Shown in pieces: positions 1 to 8,240 of a DNA stretch of 22,698 nt. The number at the start of each line of letters is the position of its first letter. Position 1 is the stretch's first letter. Below the pieces are notes generated by a model, which was not told the origin of the DNA, ran no database searches, and saw only the letters and a list, made by a program, of their open reading frames with translations. The translations under genes were made by a program, and so were the position numbers. Origin of the DNA: an uncultured Clostridia bacterium. Its GTDB lineage: Bacteria; Bacillota_A; Clostridia; Oscillospirales; Oscillospiraceae. The stretch is taken from contig CASEPH010000237.1 of NCBI GenBank assembly GCA_949289625.1, positions 1 through 22,698 on the forward strand, read 5' to 3'.

Positions 1-297
1 AAGCTGGCGGTGGACTTCGCAGACCTTATATACAACGGCAAATGGTTTACGCCTCTGCGGGAAGCCCTGCAGGCCTTCGCGGTGGACACGCAGAAATATG
101 TCACCGGTACAGTGAAACTCAAGCTGTACAAGGGCAACATCATCACCTCCAGCGTCACCTCCCCCTGCACGCTGTACTCCGAGGATCTGGTGACCTTTAA
201 CGAGAGCGATTATGACCAGAAGGATTCCAAGGGCTTTATCAACCTCTGGGGTCTGCCGGACACAGTGCAGGCTCTGCGGGAACAGGGCAAGCTGTAA
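1..297 (+). CDS. argG: Argininosuccinate synthase, C-terminal end (partial)
   Basis: The open frame enters from the left edge with no start and closes at TAA 295-297, giving the last 98 residues of a roughly 400-residue enzyme. The visible part has the ArgG C-terminal pattern: a YNGKWF segment followed by PLREAL, then [13 protein letters not shown], and an ending with [16 protein letters not shown]. The enzyme joins citrulline and aspartate using ATP to make argininosuccinate, the substrate of the next gene, argH. It acts in the cytoplasm as a tetramer. It leads the visible part of an arginine operon; the operon promoter and any ArgR site lie outside the window. Only the N-terminal ATP-binding part is missing, because of the window edge and not because of damage. 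Confidence 0.96.
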   Translation, partial: KLAVDFADLIYNGKWFTPLREALQAFAVDTQKYVTGTVKLKLYKGNIITSSVTSPCTLYSEDLVTFNESDYDQKDSKGFINLWGLPDTVQALREQGKL

Positions 298-310
298 ATC
301 TGCGTATTGC

Positions 311-336
311 GGCAGCAGGGTTTTTACCCTGCTGCC
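311..336 (+). promoter_or_regulatory. Strong hairpin between argG and argH
   Basis: Positions 311-321 pair perfectly with 326-336 (11 bp, GGCAGCAGGGT arm) around a four-T loop. No T-run follows, so it does not look like a standard intrinsic terminator. It starts 13 bases after the argG stop. It could set an RNA-processing or stability boundary, or partly reduce read-through to argH. The structure is seen directly; the role is inferred. Confidence 0.6.
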
Positions 337-340
337 AATG

Positions 341-363
341 CATCCCCGCAGCGGCGGGGGATG
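341..363 (+). promoter_or_regulatory. Second hairpin just ahead of the argH ribosome site
   Basis: CATCCCC (341-347) pairs with GGGGATG (357-363), and the stem can extend inward by GC/GC with one bulged G. Its 3' foot ends one base before the AAAGGAG ribosome site (364-370) of argH. It may affect argH translation or act with the preceding hairpin. No U-tract follows. Confidence 0.45.
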
Positions 364-379
364 AAAGGAGATATTATCT

Positions 380-1798
380 ATGAAATTATGGGCAGGCCGG
401 TTTCAGAAGGAAACCGATACTCTCGTAAACGACTTTAACTCCTCCATTGCCTTCGACGTCCGGCTATACCAGCAGGATATTCAAGGCTCCATCGCCCACG
501 CCACCATGCTGGGAGAGCAGGGCGTAATCACCAAGGAGGAAGCTCAGGATATCATCCAGGGTCTCCAGGCCATTCTACAAGATATTGAGGATGGCAAGGT
601 GGAGTTTTCCATGGAGAACGAGGACATCCACATGAATATCGAAGCCATCCTGACGGAACGGATTGGCCCCGATGGCAAACGTCTTCACACCGGCCGGTCC
701 CGGAATGACCAGGTGGCCGTAGACTTCCGGCTCTACGTCAAGCAGGAGATTCCCAAAATCATCGGGATGCTGCTGGATTTGGAGAAGGTGCTGATCGCCA
801 AAGCCGAAGCCAATACCCTGACGGTAATGCCCGGCTATACCCATCTGCAGCGGGCCCAGCCCACCACCTTCGCCCACTATATGATGGCCTACGCCAATAT
901 GCTTCGCCGGGACGTGACCCGGCTGGAGGACTGCTTGGAGCGGATGGACGAATGCCCTCTGGGTGCAGGTGCTTTGGCCACTTCCTCCTACCCCCTCAAC
1001 CGGCAGCGGACCGCCGAACTGCTGGGCTTCCGGAAGCCCACAGAAAACTCCATGGATTCCGTATCCGACCGGGATTTTGCTCTGGAATTTCTCTCCGCCT
1101 GCTCTATTTTAATGATGCATCTGAGCCGGTTCTCCGAGGAGATTATCCTCTGGTGCTCCTGGGAATTTAAGTTCGTGGAGATGGACGACGCCTACTCCAC
1201 CGGTTCCTCCATCATGCCCCAGAAGAAGAACCCTGACGTGGCTGAGCTGGTCCGTGGTAAGACCGGTCGGGTCTACGGCTCCCTGATCACCCTTTTGACG
1301 GTGATGAAGGGCCTGCCGCTGGCCTACAACAAGGATATGCAGGAGGACAAGGAGCCTGTATTTGACGCCATCGACACGGTAGAACTCTGTATTCCGGTGT
1401 TTGCCGCCATGATCAAAACCATGACGGTTCTGCCGAAGAACATGCAGAAGGCGGCCTCCGGCGGCTTCATCAACGCCACAGACTGCGCCGACTACCTCAC
1501 CAGAAAGGGGATGCCCTTCCGGGAGGCCTACATGATCGTAGGTCGGCTGGTGAACAATTGTCTGAAATCCGGCGATACCCTGGATACTCTGACACTGCGG
1601 GACTTCCGGGCCGTTTCCGGCTTGTTCGACGGGGATATTTACGACGCGCTGGCCCTTCGGAACTGCGTCAATGGCCGTAAAGTCATGGGTGGTCCTGCAG
1701 AAGAAGAGGTCAAACGCCAGATTGCCTATATCAAAAATTTCGTAGAAGAACACGCCTCCTCCGCTGCTCCCTACGACAAAGGAGCCGATGGGGAATGA
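380..1798 (+). CDS. argH: Argininosuccinate lyase
   Basis: This 472-residue cytoplasmic enzyme cleaves argininosuccinate to arginine and fumarate, the last step of the pathway. It belongs to the fumarase/aspartase superfamily and forms tetramers. Family marks are the N-terminal LWAGRF, HTGRSRNDQ in the first third, YTHLQRAQP with the likely catalytic His155, and the signature GSSIMPQKKNPD at about residues 275-286, where the mobile loop carries the catalytic serine (Ser276/277). Length is normal for the family (about 455-475). The ATG follows AAAGGAG at 364-370. The stop overlaps the argC start by 4 bp (ATGA), which points to translational coupling. There is no sign of damage. Confidence 0.97.
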   Translation: MKLWAGRFQKETDTLVNDFNSSIAFDVRLYQQDIQGSIAHATMLGEQGVITKEEAQDIIQGLQAILQDIEDGKVEFSMENEDIHMNIEAILTERIGPDGKRLHTGRSRNDQVAVDFRLYVKQEIPKIIGMLLDLEKVLIAKAEANTLTVMPGYTHLQRAQPTTFAHYMMAYANMLRRDVTRLEDCLERMDECPLGAGALATSSYPLNRQRTAELLGFRKPTENSMDSVSDRDFALEFLSACSILMMHLSRFSEEIILWCSWEFKFVEMDDAYSTGSSIMPQKKNPDVAELVRGKTGRVYGSLITLLTVMKGLPLAYNKDMQEDKEPVFDAIDTVELCIPVFAAMIKTMTVLPKNMQKAASGGFINATDCADYLTRKGMPFREAYMIVGRLVNNCLKSGDTLDTLTLRDFRAVSGLFDGDIYDALALRNCVNGRKVMGGPAEEEVKRQIAYIKNFVEEHASSAAPYDKGADGE

Positions 1799-2736
1799 CA
1801 AAGATATTTATTGACGGCCGGGCCGGTACTACCGGCCTTCAGATTGAAGGCCGTATGGGGATGCGGGACGACATTTCCCTCATCACCCTGCCGGAAGAAC
1901 TGAAAAAGGATCCTTCCGCCAGAAAGGACGCCATCAACGGTGCAGATTTCGTATTTCTGTGTCTGCCCGATGCGGCGGCAAAGGAAGCGGCAGCCATGGT
2001 GGAGAACGATCACACCCGTGTGATTGATGCCTCCACCGCCCACCGCACGGATCCGGCTTGGGCCTACGGTTTCCCGGAGTTGTCCCAGGAACACAGAAAG
2101 GCCATTGAAACGGCCCAGTTTGTGGCCAATCCTGGCTGTCACGCCACCGGCTTTATCTCCCTGGTGTACCCGCTGGTGCAGCTGGGAATCCTTCCGCCGG
2201 ACTATCCGCTGTGTGCCCACAGCCTCACCGGCTATACCGGCGGCGGCAAAAAGATGATTTTGCAGTATGAGTCTCCGGAACGGGACCCGGAATATGATTC
2301 TCCCCGGCACTACGGGCTGAATCTCTCCCATAAGCACATTCCTGAAATGATGCAAGTCTGCGGACTCAAACGGAAACCCATTTTCTGCCCCATTGTCTGT
2401 GATTTCCCTCAAGGTATGCTGGTGACCATTCCGCTGTATTTTGATCTGCTGCCTGGTGGAGGGACCTTGGAATCCCTGCGCAGTGCCTACGGGGACTTCT
2501 ATGCAGGCCAGAAAAACATCCATGTAGCCCCCGTTATGGGCGGTGACATGATCCACGAAGGCTTTCTGGGCAGCAACAATGTTGTGGGCACCAATGACCT
2601 CAATATCTTTGTCTGCGGCAACGAGACTCAGGCCATTGTGGCCGCCCAGTTTGACAACCTGGGCAAAGGCGCTTCCGGTGCAGCTGTTCAAAACCTGAAC
2701 ATTATGATGGGTGTAGACGAGAACCTAAGCCTGTGA
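1795..2736 (+). CDS. argC: N-acetyl-gamma-glutamyl-phosphate reductase, short (type 2) form
   Basis: This enzyme reduces N-acetylglutamyl phosphate to the semialdehyde with NADPH, the third step to ornithine. At 313 residues it is shorter than the common form of about 345. It begins with IFIDGRAGTTGLQI, an N-terminus typical of the second ArgC subfamily (TIGR01851 type), best known from proteobacteria. The nucleotide-binding loop is GRAGTTG (residues 8-14). The active-site cysteine is Cys115 within NPGCHATGF, and SLTGYTGGGKKM follows. Its ATG lies inside the argH end (4-bp overlap), so it is probably translated by coupling. The substrate comes from ArgB and the product goes to ArgD, both encoded downstream. 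The family call is firm; the subfamily call is from recall of sequence pattern. Confidence 0.95.
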   Translation: MTKIFIDGRAGTTGLQIEGRMGMRDDISLITLPEELKKDPSARKDAINGADFVFLCLPDAAAKEAAAMVENDHTRVIDASTAHRTDPAWAYGFPELSQEHRKAIETAQFVANPGCHATGFISLVYPLVQLGILPPDYPLCAHSLTGYTGGGKKMILQYESPERDPEYDSPRHYGLNLSHKHIPEMMQVCGLKRKPIFCPIVCDFPQGMLVTIPLYFDLLPGGGTLESLRSAYGDFYAGQKNIHVAPVMGGDMIHEGFLGSNNVVGTNDLNIFVCGNETQAIVAAQFDNLGKGASGAAVQNLNIMMGVDENLSL

Positions 2737-2774
2737 TACAATTCCCTTAGAATAGAGAAGGGGAGAGAGCAGAG

Positions 2775-3875
2775 ATGGCGGAAGCTAGAAAACGCAAGGA
2801 TTATTTGGATGTGGCCAAGGGAATTGCCATGCTGTGGATCATCTCGGTCCATGCCGATGGGGCACCCTATACCGGCACCGTGGGATATGTGCTGCTGATT
2901 CCACTGTTCTTTTTGACGGCAGGCTTTCTTTGGAAGGACAAGGCCGAACCCATCTGGGGCCAGCTGAAGAAGCGCATGAAGCCTCTGCTGCGGCCCTATT
3001 TCGGCTACAATGCAGCACTGATGGTACTGTATATTCTCGATTGGGTTCCCTATTTGGGGAGCCAAGGCAGGGAAGCCCTGAAGCAGATTGCAAAGCGTAT
3101 TTTTGGCGTCATCTATTCCGAAGGCGTCATTATGATGGACGATCTGACGCCTTCTCTGCACTATTTCACTTCCTACAACTATCCCCTCTGGTTTCTGACC
3201 GCCATGGTCACAGCCTCCGCCGCATTTTTGCTTTTGCTGTGGCTGCGGCGACGATTTGGCTGGAAGCTTCGGTATCTGGTGGTTCCCTGCATTCTTGTTA
3301 CCATATTGCTGAACCATCTGCCACTGCGGCTTCCCTGGAATACCAACAACTGCTTTTTGGCCGCAGCCCTCATGGCTGCCGGCTGGGGCATCCGGCAGAA
3401 GGATCTCCTGGAACGGCAGTGGAAGCATCGGTGGCTGGAACCCCTGTGTTATCTGGCGACAGCAGCTGCTGTCCTTGCCATTGGCATCTGGAACGACGCC
3501 ATGACCACCTCCATGCTCATGAGTGCCTACGGTCCCCACGGCGACTGGGGGGCTCTGATCTATTTTGTAGGCGGTATACTGGGCCCCTGTGTCCTGCTGC
3601 GGCTGTGCCGGCTCATTGAGCATTGGCGCATCTCCAAGATCTTTTTGGTGCTTGGCCAGAACACCATTCCCATTCTGGCCCTGCATCGGACCATTATTAC
3701 ATATTACAATCGGCTTTGGAGCTATTTCGTGGGTCCTCAGCCTCAGCTATCTACCCCGGAATGGTTTATATTCTCGATTCCCAGACTGCTGTTGGCAGCG
3801 GCAGGCTCCATGGGCCTGATCTATCTGGGGCGGTTTTTGAAAGGAAAATATCTTGCGCTGCGGAAGGCCTCGTAA
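2775..3875 (+). CDS. Acyltransferase 3 family membrane protein
   Basis: This 366-residue polytopic membrane protein has about ten hydrophobic segments, roughly at residues 11-26, 33-52, 75-93, 137-156, 166-182, 192-204, 222-240, 258-276, 287-301 and 330-352. The N-terminus RKDYLDVAKGIAMLWIISVH matches the start of the acyltransferase 3 family (PF01757, OafA-like), where Arg and His near the first membrane segment are conserved. Such proteins move acetyl or other acyl groups onto sugars, cell-wall polymers or lipids. The gene sits 38 bp after argC and 32 bp before argJ on the same strand, with AAGGGGAGAG as ribosome site, so it is very likely part of the arginine transcript. No arginine-pathway step needs it. 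The substrate is unknown; a cell-envelope acceptor is most likely. Confidence 0.8.
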   Translation: MAEARKRKDYLDVAKGIAMLWIISVHADGAPYTGTVGYVLLIPLFFLTAGFLWKDKAEPIWGQLKKRMKPLLRPYFGYNAALMVLYILDWVPYLGSQGREALKQIAKRIFGVIYSEGVIMMDDLTPSLHYFTSYNYPLWFLTAMVTASAAFLLLLWLRRRFGWKLRYLVVPCILVTILLNHLPLRLPWNTNNCFLAAALMAAGWGIRQKDLLERQWKHRWLEPLCYLATAAAVLAIGIWNDAMTTSMLMSAYGPHGDWGALIYFVGGILGPCVLLRLCRLIEHWRISKIFLVLGQNTIPILALHRTIITYYNRLWSYFVGPQPQLSTPEWFIFSIPRLLLAAAGSMGLIYLGRFLKGKYLALRKAS

Positions 3876-3907
3876 CCCTGCGGCAGCGATGACAGGAGGA
3901 ATTTGTT

Positions 3908-5128
3908 ATGAAACTGATTTCCGGCGGTGTCACCGCCGCAAAAGGCTTTAAGGCTGCCGGCCTGCATGCCGGCGTCAAAGCGGGCAGCAATCCTGAGAAA
4001 AATGATTTGGCCATGATTCTCTGTGACACCGAGGCCACTGCGGCCGGTGTCTACACCATGAACCGAGTCAAGGCTGCTCCCATCTATGTAACCATGGAGC
4101 ATCTGGAAAACGGCGTGGCCCGGGGCATTATCGCCAATTCCGGCAATGCCAACGCCTGCGCCCCCATGGGCCATGAAAACGCAGTAAAAATGAGTGAGGC
4201 CGCTGCTGCTGCTACGGGTTTAAAGCCCGAAGACTTCATTGTGGCTTCCACCGGCGTCATTGGCCAACCCTTGAATATCTCCGTCATTGAGCAGGCCTGC
4301 CCCACCCTGGCTTCCCTGCTCAGCCGGGACGGTTCCATGGAAGCCGCAAAGGCCATCATGACCACGGATACTCGCCCCAAGGAGATCGCTGTCTCCTTTG
4401 AAATCGGTGGGAAAGAGGTCCGTCTGGGCGGCATCGCCAAGGGCTCCGGCATGATCCATCCCAACATGGGCACCATGCTGGCGTTCCTGACCACAGACTG
4501 TGCCATTTCCTCCGATGTGCTCCAGAGCGCCCTGTATGAAACCACCAAGGTCACCTTCAACCGGATCAGCGTAGATGGCGACACCTCTACCAATGACACC
4601 TGCTGCATTCTTGCCTCCGGCGCCGCCGGGAACCCGGTCATTGACTGGAAAAGTGAAGAATACGACGTGTTTCAGGGGGCTCTGAAATTCGTCTGCACCG
4701 AGCTGGCTAAGAAGATCGCCGGTGACGGCGAGGGCGCTACCCGATTGGTCACCTGTACCGTGTCCGGTTCCCGCAGCGACGAAACGGCGGAGAAGCTGGC
4801 CATGGAGGTCATTCGTTCTTCTCTGGTGAAAGCCGCCATGTTTGGTGCCGACGCCAACTGGGGGCGGGTACTCTGCGCCATGGGCTACTCCAAGGCACCC
4901 TTCCGTCCGGAATATGTGGACATCGCCTTTGCGTCTGCCGCAGGAGAAATCCAGGTGTGTACTGCCGGGGAAGGCCTGGCCTTTGACGAGGATCTGGCCA
5001 AAAAGGTTCTGACCCAGCCGGAGGTGGAGATCCGCATCAACGTCAACGAGGGCGAGCACAGCGCCACCGCCTGGGGCTGCGATCTCACCTATGATTATGT
5101 GAAAATCAATGGCGACTATAGAACCTGA
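3908..5128 (+). CDS. argJ: Bifunctional ornithine acetyltransferase / N-acetylglutamate synthase
   Basis: ArgJ moves the acetyl group from N-acetylornithine to glutamate, recycling it. Bifunctional forms also acetylate glutamate with acetyl-CoA to prime the cycle. The 406-residue precursor normally cuts itself into two chains just before a threonine that becomes the nucleophile. Here that is Thr189 in MIHPNMGTMLAFLTTD, so the cut would fall between Gly188 and Thr189. The C-terminus with SATAWGCDLTYDYVKINGDYRT is classic for the family. A strong AGGAGG site precedes ATG 3908. Its presence explains why no argE-type deacetylase is needed. Whether it is bi- or monofunctional cannot be decided by eye; the operon shows no separate argA. 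Confidence 0.96.
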   Translation: MKLISGGVTAAKGFKAAGLHAGVKAGSNPEKNDLAMILCDTEATAAGVYTMNRVKAAPIYVTMEHLENGVARGIIANSGNANACAPMGHENAVKMSEAAAAATGLKPEDFIVASTGVIGQPLNISVIEQACPTLASLLSRDGSMEAAKAIMTTDTRPKEIAVSFEIGGKEVRLGGIAKGSGMIHPNMGTMLAFLTTDCAISSDVLQSALYETTKVTFNRISVDGDTSTNDTCCILASGAAGNPVIDWKSEEYDVFQGALKFVCTELAKKIAGDGEGATRLVTCTVSGSRSDETAEKLAMEVIRSSLVKAAMFGADANWGRVLCAMGYSKAPFRPEYVDIAFASAAGEIQVCTAGEGLAFDEDLAKKVLTQPEVEIRINVNEGEHSATAWGCDLTYDYVKINGDYRT

Positions 5129-5147
5129 TTAAGAGGAAGTAATCATT

Positions 5148-6011
5148 ATGAGCCTTAGTATTATGGACCGCGCCCGGGTACTCAACGAAGCGCTGCCCTA
5201 TATTCAGCAGTTTCATGACAAGATCATCGTGGTCAAATACGGCGGCAACGCCATGATCAGCGAAAACCTTCGCCGGGCAGTGCTCTCCGATATTGTACTG
5301 CTCCACCAGATGGGGATCCGTGTGGTGGTAGTCCACGGCGGCGGACCGGAGATCTCCGATATGCTCAAGCGAATCGGAAAGGAAGGCGTGTTTGTTAACG
5401 GCCTGCGCTATACTGATCCCGAGACCATGGAAATTGTTCAGCAGGTACTCTGCGGCAAGGTGAATAAAGATCTGGTAAGCCTCATCGATGAATACGGCGG
5501 CAAAGCCATGGGCCTTTGTGGCATGGACGGCCGCATGATCGAGGCCGTGAAAAAAAATGACGACGGCTATGATTACGGTCTGGTGGGCAGCATCACCGGT
5601 ATTCATACTACCCCCATCACGGACGTGCTGGAAGCCGGTTACATTCCAGTGATCTCCACGGTAGCTGCCGGCGCCGATGGGGAAAAGTGCTATAACATCA
5701 ATGCGGACACGGCGGCGGCTCAGATTGCTGCCGCACTGGGTGCCGAAAAGCTTATCATTCTCACCGATGTGCTGGGCCTTCTGCGGGATGTGAACGATCC
5801 CGAAACCCTGATCTCCAAGTGCCGGGTCTCCGAGGTGCCGGTTCTGGTAAAAGAGGGCGTCATCAAAGGCGGCATGATTCCCAAAATCCAGTGCTGCGTG
5901 GAGGCAGTCCGTCGTGGGGTCCGACGCGCCCATATTCTGGATGGACGCATCGAACACTCGGTGCTGATCGAGCTGCTTACCGACGCTGGCGTCGGTACCA
6001 TGATCTACTGA
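5148..6011 (+). CDS. argB: Acetylglutamate kinase, probably arginine-inhibited
   Basis: This kinase phosphorylates N-acetylglutamate with ATP, the second and usual control step of the cyclic pathway. The 287-residue protein has the glycine-rich VVKYGGNAM (Lys30 to Met36), VVVHGGGPEIS, and a C-terminal HILDGR...LTDAGVGTMI segment. Residues 6-25 (MDRARVLNEALPYIQQFHDK) resemble the extra N-terminal helix that links dimers into hexamers in arginine-sensitive enzymes such as those of Pseudomonas and Thermotoga. Feedback inhibition by arginine is therefore likely, which suits a pathway that recycles acetyl through ArgJ. It starts 19 bp after argJ with an AGAGGAAG site. Inhibition is inferred from the family and not shown here. 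Confidence 0.96.
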   Translation: MSLSIMDRARVLNEALPYIQQFHDKIIVVKYGGNAMISENLRRAVLSDIVLLHQMGIRVVVVHGGGPEISDMLKRIGKEGVFVNGLRYTDPETMEIVQQVLCGKVNKDLVSLIDEYGGKAMGLCGMDGRMIEAVKKNDDGYDYGLVGSITGIHTTPITDVLEAGYIPVISTVAAGADGEKCYNINADTAAAQIAAALGAEKLIILTDVLGLLRDVNDPETLISKCRVSEVPVLVKEGVIKGGMIPKIQCCVEAVRRGVRRAHILDGRIEHSVLIELLTDAGVGTMIY

Positions 6012-6046
6012 TACTCTGTGATTCCCGTTGGAAAGGATGATTCCAT

Positions 6047-7237
6047 TTGAATAGCGAACAACTCATAGCTCTGGATTCGGAATCGGTCATGCAGACCTAT
6101 GGTCGGTTTCCTCTGGCTCTGGACCATGGAGAAGGAGCCACGCTGTACTCCCCAGAGGGAAAAGCCTATATTGATTTCACCTCCGGTATCGGCGTAAACT
6201 GCCTGGGCTACGGCAACAAAAAATGGCTGGAAGCCATTTCCGCCCAGGCGGCAAAGCTCCAGCATGTCTCCAATCTCTATTACACAGAACCCTACATCCG
6301 CCTGGCGCAGGCGCTGACCACCCGTACCGGTATGAAGCGCGCCTTCTTTGCCAACGGCGGCGGTGAGGCCAACGAGGGCATGATCAAGCTCTGCCGGAAA
6401 TACTCCTATGACAAGTACGGGGATGGCCGCAGCACCATCATCACCCTGAAAGACTCCTTCCATGGCCGCACTGTCACCACCATGGCGGCCACCGGTCAGG
6501 ACGTGTTTCACCAGTATTTCTTCCCCTTTACAGAGGGCTTTGTCTATGCCGATGCCAACAACATCGACTCTGTAAAGGCCCTGGACGATGGCACTGTATG
6601 CGCCGTCATGCTGGAGCTGGTGCAGGGAGAAGGCGGCGTTCTGCCCCTTAACCAGGATTTTGTGCAACAAGTAAAGGCTCTGTGCCAAGAAAAGGACTGG
6701 CTTTTGGCTGTAGACGAAGTACAGACCGGTGTTGGCCGTACCGGCAGCCTGTTCTGCTTCCAGCAGTATGATATTCTGCCTGATGTGATGAGCTTTGCCA
6801 AGGGAATTGGCGGTGGACTGCCCCTGGCCGGCATCCTGGCCAGCGAAAAGACCGCTCAGGTTTTGACGCCCGGCACCCACGCCACCACTTTTGGCGGAAA
6901 CCCTGTCTGCTGCGCCGGTGCTCTGAGCGTGTTGGAGCAGATGGATGATGCTCTGCTCAACGCAGTCAAGGAAAAGGGCGCTTATCTCCGGTCCAACATC
7001 GAAAAGATGCCCGGCGTGAAAGAAGTTCGGGGTATGGGCCTCATGCTGGGTGTGGGGCTGGAGGATGGATATACTGCCGGTGATCTGGTCAAGCAGATGC
7101 TGGAGCAAGGACTTCTATGTTTGACTGCCGGCCATAACACCATCCGGCTGCTGCCACCGCTGACCATCTCCCAGGAAGAGCTGGATCAGGGGCTAAAGAT
7201 CATGGCCCAGGTTCTGGAGGGAGTGACGCAGCCGTGA
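6047..7237 (+). CDS. argD: Acetylornithine aminotransferase (TTG start)
   Basis: This 396-residue PLP enzyme (class III aminotransferase) converts N-acetylglutamate semialdehyde to N-acetylornithine with glutamate as amino donor. The PLP lysine is Lys252 in SFAKGIGGGLPL. FANGGGEANEGMIKLCRK, AVDEVQTGVGRTG and TTFGGNPVCCA are also present. The family start pattern (YGRFPLALDHGEGA) begins about 17 residues in, so the chosen start is the rare TTG at 6047, which has GAAAGGAT at a good distance (6031-6038). An internal ATG at residue 15 would be too close to the conserved region. The 3' end overlaps argF by 4 bp. The closest alternatives, other class III aminotransferases, are less likely in this operon. 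Confidence 0.95.
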   Translation: MNSEQLIALDSESVMQTYGRFPLALDHGEGATLYSPEGKAYIDFTSGIGVNCLGYGNKKWLEAISAQAAKLQHVSNLYYTEPYIRLAQALTTRTGMKRAFFANGGGEANEGMIKLCRKYSYDKYGDGRSTIITLKDSFHGRTVTTMAATGQDVFHQYFFPFTEGFVYADANNIDSVKALDDGTVCAVMLELVQGEGGVLPLNQDFVQQVKALCQEKDWLLAVDEVQTGVGRTGSLFCFQQYDILPDVMSFAKGIGGGLPLAGILASEKTAQVLTPGTHATTFGGNPVCCAGALSVLEQMDDALLNAVKEKGAYLRSNIEKMPGVKEVRGMGLMLGVGLEDGYTAGDLVKQMLEQGLLCLTAGHNTIRLLPPLTISQEELDQGLKIMAQVLEGVTQP

Positions 7238-8148
7238 AAAAGGATCTTCTGAAGCTGCTAGATCTGAGCCGGGAGGATATTTTCAATATTCTGGACCTGG
7301 GGGATCAGCTGAAATACGATGTCAAGCACGGAATTCCCCACCCCAGGCTGGCCGGTAAGGTGTTGGCACTGGTATTTGCCAAAAACTCCACCCGGACCCG
7401 TGCCTCCTTTGAGACAGGTATGTTTCAACTGGGCGGCCACGCCATGTACCTCACCGCCGCAGATACCCAGATTGGCCGGGGAGAACCGGTGGAGGATACC
7501 GCCCGCACCCTGAGCCGCTATTGCGACGGCATCATGTACCGGACCTTCCGGCAGGAGGAACTGGAGGAGCTGGCCAAATACGCCACGGTCCCCGTCATCA
7601 ACGGCATGACGGACTTTGCCCACCCCTGCCAGGTTCTGGGGGATCTGATGACCATTCGGGAAAAGAATCCCCTGTTGGACGGCCTGAAGCTCTGTTTTGT
7701 GGGAGACGGCAACAACATGTGCTCCAGTCTCATTGTTGGCTGTCTGAAAGTCGGTATGGACGTGGCGGTAGCCTGCCCGGCGGGATATGAACCGCCCCAG
7801 GTAATTCTGGATTTTGCCGCCGACTATGGTTCCCACTTTTCCCTGGTCCAAGATCCCAAAGAGGCCGTCCGAGACGCTAATGTGGTGTATACCGACGTCT
7901 GGACCTCCATGGGCATGGAGGCAGAGCGAAGCGTCCGGGAACAGGTATTCTCCGGCACCTACCAGGTGAACTCGGACCTCTTGAAATTAGCGACTCCTGA
8001 TGCCATGGTCCTGCATTGTTTGCCTGCCCGCCGCGGGGAGGAAATCACCGCAGAAGTCTTTGAAGCCCATGCATCCGAGATCTTTGAAGGCGCAGAAAAC
8101 CGGCTTCACGCCCAAAAAGCTGTACTGACGCTTCTAATGAACCAGTGA
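7234..8148 (+). CDS. argF: Ornithine carbamoyltransferase (GTG start)
   Basis: The enzyme makes citrulline from ornithine and carbamoyl phosphate; ArgG then uses the citrulline. At 304 residues it has normal length for the trimeric anabolic form. It shows the carbamoyl-phosphate loop STRTRASFE (from residue 52), FAHPCQ (128-133) and the ornithine-side HCLP (261-264) followed by ARRGEEI. The start is GTG 7234, overlapping the argD stop (GTGA), with GGAGGG upstream inside argD. It is the last arginine gene here; no clear intrinsic terminator follows before the transporter promoter, so some read-through is possible. A catabolic (arcB) role is unlikely because no arginine deiminase or carbamate kinase gene is near. 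Confidence 0.95.
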   Translation: MKKDLLKLLDLSREDIFNILDLGDQLKYDVKHGIPHPRLAGKVLALVFAKNSTRTRASFETGMFQLGGHAMYLTAADTQIGRGEPVEDTARTLSRYCDGIMYRTFRQEELEELAKYATVPVINGMTDFAHPCQVLGDLMTIREKNPLLDGLKLCFVGDGNNMCSSLIVGCLKVGMDVAVACPAGYEPPQVILDFAADYGSHFSLVQDPKEAVRDANVVYTDVWTSMGMEAERSVREQVFSGTYQVNSDLLKLATPDAMVLHCLPARRGEEITAEVFEAHASEIFEGAENRLHAQKAVLTLLMNQ

Positions 8149-8154
8149 ATATAT

Positions 8155-8178
8155 AAATGAATATCTGTATATTTATTG
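8155..8178. promoter_or_regulatory. AT-rich imperfect dyad, possible operator
   Basis: AAATGAATAT (8155-8164) and ATATTTATTG (8169-8178) form an inverted repeat matching at 8 of 10 positions with a 4-base centre, running into the -35 element of the next promoter. The TGAAT-rich, AT-rich character resembles ArgR/AhrC sites, but the half-site spacing does not fit the usual 18-bp box. An arginine-responsive operator is possible and unproven. Confidence 0.3.
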
Positions 8179-8204
8179 AATTTCCAAATCTGGCCTGATA
8201 TAAT
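8176..8204 (+). promoter_or_regulatory. SigA-type promoter of the amino acid transporter operon
   Basis: TTGAAT (8176-8181) and a perfect TATAAT (8199-8204) are separated by 17 bp. Transcription would start near 8211, leaving a leader of about 30 bases before the ATG at 8241. The promoter lies in the 92-bp gap after argF, so the transporter can be made independently of the arginine operon. Confidence 0.8.
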
Positions 8205-8240
8205 ACGATACTGTAAATGTACTTGAAGGGATGATTTATC

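Noticed and set aside
311..336. Intrinsic terminator after argG
   Set aside because: There is no T-run after the stem, and argH follows closely on the same strand, so full termination is unlikely.
2688..3686. Long - strand open frame opposite the acyltransferase
   Set aside because: Its Gln/Gly/His-rich translation looks like the antisense of hydrophobic codons, with no domain, and the + strand gene fits the operon.
8155..8178. Definite ArgR box
   Set aside because: Half-site spacing does not match the 18-bp ARG box and the arms are imperfect; kept only as a low-confidence possibility.
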